A program made the position numbers and the translations under genes. Source: Bifidobacterium actinocoloniiforme DSM 22766 (GTDB lineage Bacteria; Actinomycetota; Actinomycetes; Actinomycetales; Bifidobacteriaceae). Taken from it: a DNA stretch of 64,000 nt. Where the stretch lies: assembly GCF_001263395.1 (NCBI RefSeq), contig NZ_CP011786.1, positions 248,001 to 312,000 on the forward strand, in the 5' to 3' direction. Shown here in pieces: positions 47,501 through 55,793 of this stretch. Position 1 is the stretch's first letter. Each line of letters opens with the position of its first letter. A model generated the notes under the pieces. That model worked only from the letters and a program-made list of their open reading frames with translations. It did not search any database and was not told the origin of the DNA.

Positions 47501-48202
47501 TCAGGCCAGGCCTTCGGATGCGCCGGTCTCCGGGGCGTCCTGATCCGTTTCAAATCGTTCGGTGTCCGGACCAGGGTCGGCTGCGGGCCCGCTGGTGTTC
47601 CCATCCTGGTTCGCGGCGAGGTTTTTAGGCCGCGCGGCCGATGGCAGGATGCCGAAGGCGTGGAACTGGTAGCCGTCCTTGCCTTTGAGCATGGAGAGGG
47701 TGATGTTGTACACCACGTTGTCTGTGTCGCTGAACGGCAGGTCGTCGCGGTCGGTGACTTTCGCGCGCTGCCCGTAGACGACGATCGGGTTCTCGTGCTG
47801 GTCGAGCGCGACCAGCACCCAGCTGAACTCCTCCGGGGTGCTCGCGTCCTTCACGTGCAGCGCGCCGTTTTCATCGGCCTTGGTGCCGAAATACGCCTCC
47901 ACGATGTCCTTCGTGGATTCGATGCCGGGGATCTGCAGCGTCCAGTTGCCCGGCGCGGTGTCGGTGATGACCACGTCGCCGTTATGCGCCTTGATCTCGG
48001 TCGTGTCCCCCGGTTCGGGATGCAGGACGGCACCGTCCTCGGCGTTGTACCCCACCGGCCGCTTGCCGGCCGGCGGCGTCCAGTCGACCGATGCTGGGGG
48101 AGTGAAGCTCTCGTCTTTACGGAACAGGTAGAGCGCGTAATCCTTGATGAGTTTGACCAGATCGGCGTTGTTGCCGCTGGATACGAAGTCTTTTACAGCC
48201 AT
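47501..48202 (-). CDS. major tail tube protein
   Basis: 233 residues. The core (ALYLFRKDESFTPPASVDWTPPAG, VVITDTAPGNWTLQIPGIESTKDIVEAYFG) recalls Gram-positive siphovirus tube proteins; KVTDRDDLPFSDTDNVVYNITLSMLKG follows. The last 45 residues are Pro/Asp/Glu-rich and probably disordered. Position between tail terminator genes and chaperones agrees. Moderate ribosome site (AAAGG, 11 bases upstream). Confidence 0.85.
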   Translation of the reverse strand: MAVKDFVSSGNNADLVKLIKDYALYLFRKDESFTPPASVDWTPPAGKRPVGYNAEDGAVLHPEPGDTTEIKAHNGDVVITDTAPGNWTLQIPGIESTKDIVEAYFGTKADENGALHVKDASTPEEFSWVLVALDQHENPIVVYGQRAKVTDRDDLPFSDTDNVVYNITLSMLKGKDGYQFHAFGILPSAARPKNLAANQDGNTSGPAADPGPDTERFETDQDAPETGASEGLA

Positions 48203-48269
48203 AAGCCATGTGCCTTTCTATGATTTTTTTTTGGCTGAAAGGGCATGTGGCGGCATGCTCGTTGATTGG

Positions 48270-48671
48270 TCAGCTGACAGCGGCCTGCATGAGCAGGACC
48301 GCATAACAGTAGATTGGGGATGCATCACCGTCCGCAAGACGCATGGGGCCGGCATCCAGTTTCGCGCTGACGATGGGCGGCCTGCAGCCCTGCATGGTGA
48401 TGGTGCGGATGATGTCGGCGGCCAGATGCTGCTCGGCGGCGAAATCGCCGCTGCCATCGTCGCGGCGGACGATGACGGTGAGCCTCACCCTCACCCATTG
48501 CGTCACCGGTGTAGCCAAGCCTTGGGGGTCGCCGACCAGCACGCACTCACGAGGAGGATCGTCACTGTTGCGCACCGACCCGAAACTGACATCAGGGTAT
48601 TCGCCCCTCAGCAGTGGCAGCAGCGTCTCTTCAGTCCTGACCGGATGCACAGGAGGATTGAATACGCTCAT
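48270..48671 (-). CDS. tail terminator-like protein
   Basis: 133 residues of mixed alpha/beta (TEETLLPLLRGEYPDVSFGSV, VRVRLTVIVRRDDG). Lies between the gp10-like protein and the major tail protein, the position of the tail terminator or tail completion protein. Overlaps the preceding stop by four bases (48668-48671). Confidence 0.65.
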   Translation of the reverse strand: MSVFNPPVHPVRTEETLLPLLRGEYPDVSFGSVRNSDDPPRECVLVGDPQGLATPVTQWVRVRLTVIVRRDDGSGDFAAEQHLAADIIRTITMQGCRPPIVSAKLDAGPMRLADGDASPIYCYAVLLMQAAVS

Positions 48672-48913
48672 ATCCGAATCCTTCCCAATGTCTGGGTGAG
48701 AGCGCCATTGACGGACTCGTTCTTCGCATCAGTGATGACCGTCACGCCGTTTCGCGTCCTGCCTTGGGTCTGGTCGCGCACCTTGATGCGGCCGCGCGGA
48801 TTGGAACCTACGGCTTTCACGCAAGCGTCATGAGTGACCTGCTGTATCCCTCGGGATTTCAATACTTGGTCGCTGAAGGCCTTGCGGTTGAACACGAATT
48901 TCGCTTTCCCCAT
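48668..48913 (-). CDS. small HK97 gp10-like neck/tail component
   Basis: 81 residues, basic. Motif GRIKVRDQTQGRTRNGVTVITDA is reminiscent of HK97-gp10-like proteins, which are usually longer (110-150). Head-tail joining role inferred from position. Starts 4 bases after the preceding gene. Confidence 0.65.
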   Translation of the reverse strand: MGKAKFVFNRKAFSDQVLKSRGIQQVTHDACVKAVGSNPRGRIKVRDQTQGRTRNGVTVITDAKNESVNGALTQTLGRIRI

Positions 48914-48916
48914 CGG

Positions 48917-49237
48917 TCACTCCCTGCGTTTGACGGTGATGACATCGCCGACATGCCGCCCCTGCCGGTCTACCCATACGGCCGGGTCGCCGTCAACCGG
49001 CAGGCGTTCGCCGCGCACCCCGATGAGGTCCGTGGCGGTGACGCCCGTCGGCTGCTGCGAGCGCACGTACAGCGTGTAGGCGTGGGCGACGCCCGGTGAT
49101 GTTTCGGTTGGCGTTTCGGGTGTCGTGATGGGTGCCACGAGCGCCTGTAGGCTGCCGATTTTGACCAGTGGCTCTTGGATGGTGTTGCCGTCCGCGTCTT
49201 TGGCGGGTTTCCCGCGCCAGATGTCAATGGTTTCCAT
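48917..49237 (-). CDS. head-tail stopper-like protein
   Basis: 106 residues from the ATG at 49237, which lies within the end of the preceding gene. Beta-rich: METIDIWRGKPAKDADGN, VDGDPAVWVDRQGRHVGDVITVKRRE. The order connector / stopper / gp10-like / terminator is usual in siphoviruses. The start was chosen because the upstream frame overlaps the connector gene. Confidence 0.65.
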   Translation of the reverse strand: METIDIWRGKPAKDADGNTIQEPLVKIGSLQALVAPITTPETPTETSPGVAHAYTLYVRSQQPTGVTATDLIGVRGERLPVDGDPAVWVDRQGRHVGDVITVKRRE

Positions 49238-49643
49238 CGGTAGCCTCGCACATGTCAATCGAAAACGCCTGCTGTTTGGCGACGCCCAGGTCCCTGAGTT
49301 CCTCTTTGGTGAGGTAGAGGTTGCCATCAGGATTGCTCCATGAGTAGCTGTTGGCGAACGGTCCAACCGTTTCCGAGGTCTGCGAGACACCGCCGGGCAC
49401 GCCGGCCGAGTCCTGTTGCATGGCGCGTTTGACCATCGCGCAGCAAATTCGTCTGAGCGTGCGCATGTGGGTTTCGATCCACATGGTGTCGTTGGTTTCG
49501 GGCACGCGCTGCCGGATTTTGTCGCTTGCGTCGTCCAGGAGTTCCATGGCTGACCGGGTTTCCGCGTCCGTCAGCTCATGCCATCGCTTGGCCAGGTCGT
49601 CGGTCGTGGCGAACGGTTTCGGCTCGTCGGTGTCGTCGTCCAT
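49224..49643 (-). CDS. head-tail connector (Gp19/Gp15-like)
   Basis: 139 residues, mostly helical. TDAETRSAMELLDDASDKIRQRVP and HMRTLRRICCAMVKRAMQQDSAGVPGGVSQTSETVGPFANSYSWSNPDG match the actinophage Gp19/Gp15 head-tail connector family; the SQTxG-x-ySxS-NPdGxLYLT ending is typical. Binds the portal after packaging. Confidence 0.8.
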   Translation of the reverse strand: MDDDTDEPKPFATTDDLAKRWHELTDAETRSAMELLDDASDKIRQRVPETNDTMWIETHMRTLRRICCAMVKRAMQQDSAGVPGGVSQTSETVGPFANSYSWSNPDGNLYLTKEELRDLGVAKQQAFSIDMCEATDGNH

Positions 49644-49644
49644 G

Positions 49645-49968
49645 TCACGCCCGCTTGACGGTGATGGGGATGGTGCTGCCGTCCGAGAGGGTGCCGGTGC
49701 CTCCGGTGATCGTTCCGTCCTTGTCGGCGGTGAGCTCGATGGCGGTCAGGGATAATCCGTCGTCGCCCTTAGGGCCAGCCGGCCCCATGTCGCCTTGGGG
49801 TCCTACGGGGCCGGGCTGCGGTTCCAGGCCTTGCGTTCCTGGCGCGGTGCCGGGGATGAACGGAGTGCCGTCAGGGTTCCACAATGCTACCGGCGCGTCG
49901 AGCGGGCCGGCCTTGTGTTTTTTCTTCCCGCCCGCCTGCACGATGAGGTTCTGTACCGGATAGGCCAT
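49645..49968 (-). CDS. small collagen-like head protein
   Basis: 107 residues. A Gly-X-Y stretch of about 6 triplets (GPVGPQGDMGPAGPKGDDG, residues 53-71) joins two short domains; the N-terminal has MAYPVQNLIVQAGGKKKHKAG and the C-terminal DGTITGGTGTLSDGSTIPITV. Directly follows the capsid gene (1 base apart). Probably a capsid decoration or head fibre that may trimerise as collagen. Confidence 0.7.
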   Translation of the reverse strand: MAYPVQNLIVQAGGKKKHKAGPLDAPVALWNPDGTPFIPGTAPGTQGLEPQPGPVGPQGDMGPAGPKGDDGLSLTAIELTADKDGTITGGTGTLSDGSTIPITVKRA

Positions 49969-49969
49969 G

Positions 49970-50854
49970 TCACGCCGCCTTCTTCAATACGGCGATGCCC
50001 TGCGGGTCGAGCACTGTGTAGGAGTAGACCGCCTGCGTACGGTAGGCGATCTGACCGTAGTGCTTGAGGTCCTGTCCGACGCCGTCGGGGTCGCCGTACT
50101 CGATGATCTCCGAGGTGATGTTGCGCACCATGCCCCACTTGATCAGGCTGAAATCGCCAAGGAAGGCAAGCACGTTCGTGTCGGTCGTGCAGAGCCGTCC
50201 GTTGACCGTGCCGCTTGTGGAGGCGGGGATGCCGTCAAGGCCGCCGACCTGCAGGTTGATGGGGATTTCGGGGTAGAGGCGCATGCCGGTGGCGGGCACC
50301 CTCAGCTTGCGCAGGCTTGCGGCCCACGTCTTGGACAGAGCGATGCCGTTGATGTCGTACTCATCGCTCACGGCTTCGGCGAGCGCGTCCAGGCTGGACA
50401 CGTCGTCATCCTTCGCATTGACCTGTATGGCGGTGTCGCGCAGCTTGCTGTAACCTTCGAGTTCGGTCTTGGACTTGGGGTCGAGCCCGTGGAAGACCAC
50501 GTAGTCGAGCGCGCGGCCCATCGCTGCGGCCTGGTCGGATTGGATGCTGTCGATGATCTGGAGTTTGGCGTCGTCGTCGGCCCATTTGAGCTCCTCGTTG
50601 ATGCGGGTGGTGGTCACGACCTTGAACCGTTTGCCCACGATCGGGGTGAGGGTCTGCTCGTAGCTGCCTTTCTTCTGGCCTTCGGCCACGACCTCGGCTT
50701 CGGACTGTCCGGAGAACACCATGAACTTGTCGTCCAGGAACAGTTGCGGGGTGCTGGGGCTGAGGGCGGCGATGGTGCTGGTGTCCTTGGCCTTCTTGGT
50801 GATTGCGAGGGCTACGTTGCTCGGCAGCGTGACCTTGGTGCTTTCCAATGCCAT
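49970..50854 (-). CDS. major capsid protein (HK97 fold)
   Basis: 294 residues. The N-arm is followed by FLDDKFMVFSGQSEAEVVAEGQKKGSYEQTLTPIVGKRFKVV, the strand pattern at the start of the E-loop region, and later LRKLRVPATGMRLYPEIPINLQ and WGMVRNITSEIIEYGDPD. Follows a scaffold gene and precedes connectors. It lacks a long N-terminal delta domain because the scaffold is a separate protein. Confidence 0.88.
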   Translation of the reverse strand: MALESTKVTLPSNVALAITKKAKDTSTIAALSPSTPQLFLDDKFMVFSGQSEAEVVAEGQKKGSYEQTLTPIVGKRFKVVTTTRINEELKWADDDAKLQIIDSIQSDQAAAMGRALDYVVFHGLDPKSKTELEGYSKLRDTAIQVNAKDDDVSSLDALAEAVSDEYDINGIALSKTWAASLRKLRVPATGMRLYPEIPINLQVGGLDGIPASTSGTVNGRLCTTDTNVLAFLGDFSLIKWGMVRNITSEIIEYGDPDGVGQDLKHYGQIAYRTQAVYSYTVLDPQGIAVLKKAA

Positions 50855-50875
50855 TGGTATTCCTTTCGTTCGTTG

Positions 50876-51406
50876 TTATTTGGTGCCGAACATCTGGTTG
50901 ATGTAGTTGAGCTTTTCGGCCCGTTCCGGGTCGGCACCGTGGTTTGGTGTGCCGTTTTGGTTGTGTACGGCTGCGCCTTTTGGTTTCGGATGGAGGTAAC
51001 CGTCGAGCCGCTTGGCGAAATCCTGCATCTCTTCAAGGCTTCCGCCCCTGATGAGGTCTGCGGGCACATTGGTTTCCTTGGCGACTTGAGCGCGCCACTG
51101 GGCCTGTCGCTTCTCGGCCTCGTAGGCGGTGACCTTGCCTTCGAGCTCCTTGATATGGGCTTCGGCTTTCTGCGCGTCGGTCATCTGGCTGGCCTTGAGC
51201 TGTTCCAGCTCGTCCGCGGCGGCCTTGTTGTCCTTGGCGCGCTTCTCCCAGTCACGGGAGTGTTTCATGGCCTCGTTGTACTTGGCCTCCCAATCGGTCG
51301 GTTCGCCGCTTTCGACAGGGTCCTTTTCGGATTCGGTTGGGGCGGAGCCGCCAGCGCTGCCGGAGTCGATGGTGCGGATGTGCTTGCAGAGCGGGAAGCC
51401 ATGCAT
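50876..51406 (-). CDS. capsid scaffolding protein
   Basis: 176 residues, strongly helical and charged. Coiled coil from about residue 38 to 110 (EAMKHSRDWEKRAKDNKAAADELEQLKA, KAEAHIKELEGKVTAYEAEK) and a short C-terminal capsid-binding tail. Good AAAGGAG site. Is likely removed from the shell during packaging. Lies just before the capsid gene and after a terminator. Confidence 0.85.
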   Translation of the reverse strand: MHGFPLCKHIRTIDSGSAGGSAPTESEKDPVESGEPTDWEAKYNEAMKHSRDWEKRAKDNKAAADELEQLKASQMTDAQKAEAHIKELEGKVTAYEAEKRQAQWRAQVAKETNVPADLIRGGSLEEMQDFAKRLDGYLHPKPKGAAVHNQNGTPNHGADPERAEKLNYINQMFGTK

Positions 51407-51445
51407 GGTTGTCTCCTTTGTTGTTGGTTGGGGCCCGTTTCGGGC

Positions 51446-51472
51446 ATAAAAAAACCACCCGTGCGGGTGGTT
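51446..51472 (-). terminator. rho-independent terminator
   Basis: Minus-strand stem AACCACCC/GGGTGGTT (51453-51472) with a 4-base loop and a following run of seven or more T (51446-51452). Ends transcripts from the MuF and immunity-like genes before the scaffold gene. Confidence 0.9.
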
Positions 51473-51493
51473 GGGAAAATCTATCAGTCGGCG

Positions 51494-51766
51494 CTAGATG
51501 GCGGCGGTTTGTCGTTGAGGAAGCAGATGCAGGTACAATTCCTTGTCCTCGTCATCAAGCAGGTTGAAGGCGGAGAAAAGCGTATCGTCGGGAATCTTCC
51601 GCGCGTCTTGGGCGGTGATGCTGGAAAAGAACCAGGCAAGGGCCTCGTAGGGCTCTCCCGCGAGGACCGCGCCGTCGCAGGATATCCTGTCTTGCTGATC
51701 GAGCAGGGGGAATACATAGGGCTTCATTTCGGCAACCGATTGTGCGATTAGTTGGTCATCCGCCAT
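51494..51766 (-). CDS. small acidic protein, candidate immunity protein for the MuF toxin
   Basis: 90 residues from the ATG at 51766 (GGAGG 5 bases upstream). Very acidic, helical; CDGAVLAGEPYEALAWFFSSI followed by IPDDTLFSAFNLL recalls MafI-type immunity proteins (AGEP-x-x-AL), but this is by eye. It overlaps the 3' end of the MuF gene by 19 bases and is followed by a terminator. It is too small and acidic for a structural protein. Neutralising the MuF C-terminal domain is the inferred job. Confidence 0.6.
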   Translation of the reverse strand: MADDQLIAQSVAEMKPYVFPLLDQQDRISCDGAVLAGEPYEALAWFFSSITAQDARKIPDDTLFSAFNLLDDEDKELYLHLLPQRQTAAI

Positions 51767-52908
51767 ATCTTCCTCCATTCATGCTCGGTCATCGGATAAG
51801 CGGTGTGCAACGCGAATCGTCCGTGCGTGTTTCGCCTCTTCTGCAACCATACTCTAATATGCTGGCCGTCCATAAGTTTGGAGAGATATTCACGGTTGCC
51901 GTCTTTCGCGGCGCTGACATAGTCTGGGTTTGCAATGGATTCCATTACCGCCCATTTGACTCGGCTCTCACTCCAATCGTCAGGGAAATGCGTTTTGTGG
52001 GGTACCCTAGTGCCAGGTCCATGTCCGTCGAACACGTGATCCCAACCATGTCCTTGTGGGCGGATTACTTCCATGGGCCAGGGGGCGGAAAGCGGCCAGG
52101 TGCCATCCTTGACCTGATCCGGATACATTCGGCGCATCTGCCGGAGCGCTTGCCGGTAGTCGGCGGATGAAGCGGCGCTTTTGGCTGTCTGGTACATCTC
52201 GGCGAAGCGTTTGGGGTCGTATCCTTTAAGGATCTGACGGCCCCAGCTGGGCACGATGTCGCAGTCGCATTTGTCGTGATACTGCATCTGCCTGCCGGCC
52301 GAATCCTCGGAGAGGTAGGCGAAGCCACGGGAGGCGAGCATCACGCAGAACGCGCAGGTCTTCGACCCGCGCGGCACTCTCGCCCAACGCGGCTTGGTCG
52401 GGTCGATGCGGACGTTGCGCTGCGTGGTAAGCCGGGCGGAGGCGGCGATCATGTCGGCGACGAACTGCTGTGCGTCGTCCACGGTGGACATCGAGGGCCA
52501 CAGGTCGTCGATGCTCGCGCCGGCCCGCGAACGGCCCTCCTTGACCTGGGTGTAGTTCAGGCCATTGTAATCGGTGTCGGAAAACCCGCCCTGCACCTGC
52601 CACAGGGCACGGTCGGGGTCGATGAGTTCCGCATGGTCGAACCCGGGGAAGTCGACGCCGGCGTACTCCGACCACAATCGGCGTTGCACATCATAGTAGT
52701 CGTTCGCGAGCTGTGAGGCGTCGCGAGCGTATTCCCGTACAAATTCCTTGACGTTCATCGGATCGGTGCGAAGCATCTCCTCGATGCTGTCCGTGGCCGA
52801 ATCGGTCAGGTTCTCGATATCGTCGATGTAGTTTTCATGCGCTCTGTCCAGCAGGCGTTGCAGCTCCTGTTTCCGGTCCGGAGGCAGGCTCAGATCGTTC
52901 AGGTCCAT
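51748..52908 (-). CDS. MuF-type minor head protein with C-terminal nuclease-like toxin domain
   Basis: 386 residues. Residues about 1-170 are helical capsid/portal-binding sequence; the MuF cysteine-histidine motif is at Cys185-x2-Cys188, His211-x2-Cys214-x-Cys216 (ARVPRGSKTCAFC, HDKCDCDIVP). After a linker (225-280), residues 285-375 carry a separate domain: HGWDHVFDGHGPGTRVPHKTHFPDDW ... IRVWLQKRRNTHGRFALHTAYP. The spacing of histidines, Lys305, Thr306 and Trp312, and the final GRF-x-TAYP resemble bacterial EndoU/barnase-like nucleases. Good AGGAGG site. Delivered with DNA, it could act in the recipient or in competing bacteria. The MuF call is firm; the toxin call is an inference. Confidence 0.8.
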   Translation of the reverse strand: MDLNDLSLPPDRKQELQRLLDRAHENYIDDIENLTDSATDSIEEMLRTDPMNVKEFVREYARDASQLANDYYDVQRRLWSEYAGVDFPGFDHAELIDPDRALWQVQGGFSDTDYNGLNYTQVKEGRSRAGASIDDLWPSMSTVDDAQQFVADMIAASARLTTQRNVRIDPTKPRWARVPRGSKTCAFCVMLASRGFAYLSEDSAGRQMQYHDKCDCDIVPSWGRQILKGYDPKRFAEMYQTAKSAASSADYRQALRQMRRMYPDQVKDGTWPLSAPWPMEVIRPQGHGWDHVFDGHGPGTRVPHKTHFPDDWSESRVKWAVMESIANPDYVSAAKDGNREYLSKLMDGQHIRVWLQKRRNTHGRFALHTAYPMTEHEWRKIWRMTN

Positions 52909-54349
52909 TCTGGCCCTCCTTGCCGCCGAATCTTATGCGGGCGATGTTGTCCTTCGTCCGCTTGTCCTGCTGGCTGTCGCGCAGCTGCCGGATCTCATCG
53001 TGGGAAAGGCCCAGCCGGGCGAGTCCCACGTCGCTGTCGGCGTACCCATCGACGAGTGGTGCGATCTTGCTGAAGCTGTCGGCGCGCGCGCCGTCGGACA
53101 CCTCGCGTGTGGGTGCCCACACCGGGTGCACTTTGTGCAGGTCGTCGGGAGGTGTGCGCAGTCCCTCGCGCAGGCACACGGCCATTGACATCGCTTTTTT
53201 CAGCTGCCTGCCGAACGCCTTGTTCTGCCGGTCGGCCACGCGTGTCAGCCGTCGTTCGGCGCTGGCCATCGCCTCGGCCGAACTGGGGTTGTCGAGCGTG
53301 ATGCCGAGATAGTCCACCGGCAGGCGGGTCTCTGCGGCGACGAGCATGGCCACGGTCTTGAGCATGTCGGAATGCGGTTGCATCGATGCCTGCTGCACCT
53401 GCTGTATCTCAGGCCTGTTACCGTCCTCGTCGTAGCCGATCGCGTTGATCGCGCTGATAAGGCTCTTCCACGTGTTCTCGGAAAAGGCGTCCTTGTTCGC
53501 GCCCAGGAACCAGAGTTTCGGCACGGAGTAGAACTCGGCGCTGGCTTCCATGCGCACGATGGTGCGGAACCCGATGTCGGTCAGGGCCATGAGGCTTCGG
53601 CTGATGCGGGAGCGCCCGAAGGGGCGGTCCATCTGCCGGTCGTACGCCAGGGCGACCACGGTCGGCTGTTGGAAGTGCGTCTCGTACCGCTCCGCCCGCC
53701 AGGGCAGGACGTCGCCATGGCATTCGTACACCTTGCCGGGCAGCCACACGTTGAAACCGTTGATACGTCCCTGCCTGTCGTCGCTGGTGATGGTCAGCGC
53801 GGCGGACAGGCGGTTGTTGGCCCGGTCCCAGATGCCCGACGACCAATCGGCCGAACGCGGGGTGAACAGGATGCGATCGGTGTCCTCGGGGTCGACGGCG
53901 ATGGTGATGAAGCTGCACGAGTGCTTGTAGGCGCTGACGATCGCCTCGCCGGCGGTCACGTCGAGCTCGTTGTCCTCGAGCATGTCCTCGATGCCGTGAT
54001 CATCACGCCCGTTCGGGACGCTGAAACCTTGGAAGTCGCTCAGGTCGGACAGCGAGCGCACGGCCAGTTCGGGCCAACCGATCATAGCCTGCGCTCTGTT
54101 CTTGATCTGGTCGGGGATGCTGATGCCGAAGTCGCTGAACCGTTCCTTGGCGTCGTAGTAGGCGCTGCGGATGAGGTTGCGCGGATACTTGCTGCGCCAT
54201 ACCCTCAGCAGTTCGCGGACGGTGGCCATGTCCTCGTCGTCGACCCCAAGGATGTCGGGTATGTCGGAGGATTCGACGGCCAGGTAGCGGCTGCCGGTGA
54301 TTTTCGGCGCGATGTTGGCCCTGGTGCCGTTGGCAAGGTAGAAATCCAT
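52835..54349 (-). CDS. portal protein
   Basis: 504 residues of the SPP1/HK97-type phage portal family of actinophages: IAPKITGSRYLAVES, AITITSDDRQGRINGFNVWLPGKVYECHGD, PVDYLGITLDNPSSAEAMASAERRL. The last region is a helical crown with a Pro/Ser tail. It forms the dodecameric DNA gate at one vertex. The stop overlaps the MuF gene by 74 bases. Confidence 0.92.
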   Translation of the reverse strand: MDFYLANGTRANIAPKITGSRYLAVESSDIPDILGVDDEDMATVRELLRVWRSKYPRNLIRSAYYDAKERFSDFGISIPDQIKNRAQAMIGWPELAVRSLSDLSDFQGFSVPNGRDDHGIEDMLEDNELDVTAGEAIVSAYKHSCSFITIAVDPEDTDRILFTPRSADWSSGIWDRANNRLSAALTITSDDRQGRINGFNVWLPGKVYECHGDVLPWRAERYETHFQQPTVVALAYDRQMDRPFGRSRISRSLMALTDIGFRTIVRMEASAEFYSVPKLWFLGANKDAFSENTWKSLISAINAIGYDEDGNRPEIQQVQQASMQPHSDMLKTVAMLVAAETRLPVDYLGITLDNPSSAEAMASAERRLTRVADRQNKAFGRQLKKAMSMAVCLREGLRTPPDDLHKVHPVWAPTREVSDGARADSFSKIAPLVDGYADSDVGLARLGLSHDEIRQLRDSQQDKRTKDNIARIRFGGKEGQNGPERSEPASGPETGAATPAGQSA

Positions 54350-54350
54350 G

Positions 54351-55793
54351 TCAGACCATCACTTTCTGCACTCGTCCGGGACGTCGTTTGGTGATGAAGG
54401 TGCCGTAGAGCGCCAGCGTGCAGGCGACCAAAGGGCTGATGTCGATGTCGCTGCCGAGCTTGTTCCAGCCGACCGCGCCCGAGCTGCCGATGTTGCGGGT
54501 GGTGGCGTTACTGACAGCGAGGTCGAGGGCGGGTTGTTTACCGTCGTCCAGGTGAGTGAGCTTGCCGTCGCGCAGCATGTCTAGCATGCGTCCGCAGGCG
54601 CGTCCCATGTCGGTGGCGGTGGTGGTAATGACCTTGACGTGGCGGGCTTTCAAGTCGGGCAGGAGGGCCATGGCAGGGGATTGGGCATCGATGACGAGGG
54701 CGGCAGTGCGACTCCAGCGGTCAGCGATCCAGTCCACAGCCCAGGCGGTGCCTTTCGACTGGGTGGACTCGAAAGCCTTCAATTCGATGTGAGCAGTGCC
54801 GTCGCTGTGTTTGACGCAGCCGCCGATGGCCAGGCTTGAGCGGTCTGGTGGCATGTCTATGGCGTAGCCGACCAGTCCGGTGGTGTCCGGTGTGCTGGTG
54901 GCGGCCTGCCGCCATTGCGTGGGGTCGATGGCGCTGCTGATGGTCGCGGTGTCCCAGATGCCCAGGCCCTCGCGACGGAAGCTGTCGGGGCTGAGCTGTT
55001 TCTGCAGGCGCAGGATGGAGCTGGCCGGCGTGCGCCTGGGGTAGGACGGGTTCGCTTTGGACCATTGGTCGCGGTCATCGGGGTCGGCGTCGGGGTCGGC
55101 GCTGAATTCGAGGTAGAGCATGTCGTCGCCGTCGTTGAGCGCTTCCTGCCGGCGCGCGGTGAACGCCTCGGACGGGTCGCCGGGCTTGGGCGGGGTGCCC
55201 ATCATGATCAGCAGGCCATTGTCGGCGGTGTTCATGGCGGGCACCATGTCACTCATGGCGGTCTCGGTCAGAATCTGCGCCTCGTCGAAGATAACCACGC
55301 CCACGCCCTTGAAACCGCGGCCGAAGCCGCGTTCGCGTGCGCCGAATAGTATGCGTGACCCGTTGCTGAAGGCGACCTCCTGCTGGCCGTTGGCGCTGCG
55401 GATGCGGGAGATGTGCCGGCGTACCCCTTTGCGCTGGGCCATGGCGCGCATGTCGCCGAACGTCTCGTCTGAGGTGCGTGAGCGATGGGCGGTCCATAGG
55501 ACCATGAGCCCCGGGTGCAGGATGCACAGCATGAAGACGATGGAGCCGATTAGGAAAGTCTTGCCCACCTGTCGGCACAGGCTCATGACCACGCCGCCGA
55601 CGCCGGCCGCGTACTTGCCATCTGCTCGCTTAGCCAGAATGAGCATGCCCAATCCGTCCTGCCAACGGTCGAACTCGATGCTTAGCAGCGCCTGAGCCAG
55701 GTCCCTGACCCTGGGCCATTCCGAGGAGACGATGCCGGAGGGGATGAGCAGGTGGCGGGCGGACTCAGATAGCTTCGGCGCTGAACGGGACAT
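54351..55793 (-). CDS. terminase large subunit
   Basis: 480 residues. The ATPase motor has a Walker A variant LCRQVGKTFL, Walker B VVIFDEAQIL and a C motif region (LLIMMGTPPK). The C-terminal RNase H-like nuclease has Asp in GYAIDMPPDRSS, and LVIDAQSPAM. Packages DNA into the procapsid. Overlaps the small subunit by 29 bases and is 1 base from the portal gene. Confidence 0.95.
   Translation of the reverse strand: MSRSAPKLSESARHLLIPSGIVSSEWPRVRDLAQALLSIEFDRWQDGLGMLILAKRADGKYAAGVGGVVMSLCRQVGKTFLIGSIVFMLCILHPGLMVLWTAHRSRTSDETFGDMRAMAQRKGVRRHISRIRSANGQQEVAFSNGSRILFGARERGFGRGFKGVGVVIFDEAQILTETAMSDMVPAMNTADNGLLIMMGTPPKPGDPSEAFTARRQEALNDGDDMLYLEFSADPDADPDDRDQWSKANPSYPRRTPASSILRLQKQLSPDSFRREGLGIWDTATISSAIDPTQWRQAATSTPDTTGLVGYAIDMPPDRSSLAIGGCVKHSDGTAHIELKAFESTQSKGTAWAVDWIADRWSRTAALVIDAQSPAMALLPDLKARHVKVITTTATDMGRACGRMLDMLRDGKLTHLDDGKQPALDLAVSNATTRNIGSSGAVGWNKLGSDIDISPLVACTLALYGTFITKRRPGRVQKVMV

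Noticed and set aside
49967-51751. 594-residue open frame on the plus strand
   Set aside because: It is antisense to the capsid, scaffold and immunity-like genes, all of which are well supported on the minus strand.
53372-54394. 340-residue open frame opposite the portal gene
   Set aside because: Antisense shadow of the portal gene in high-GC sequence.
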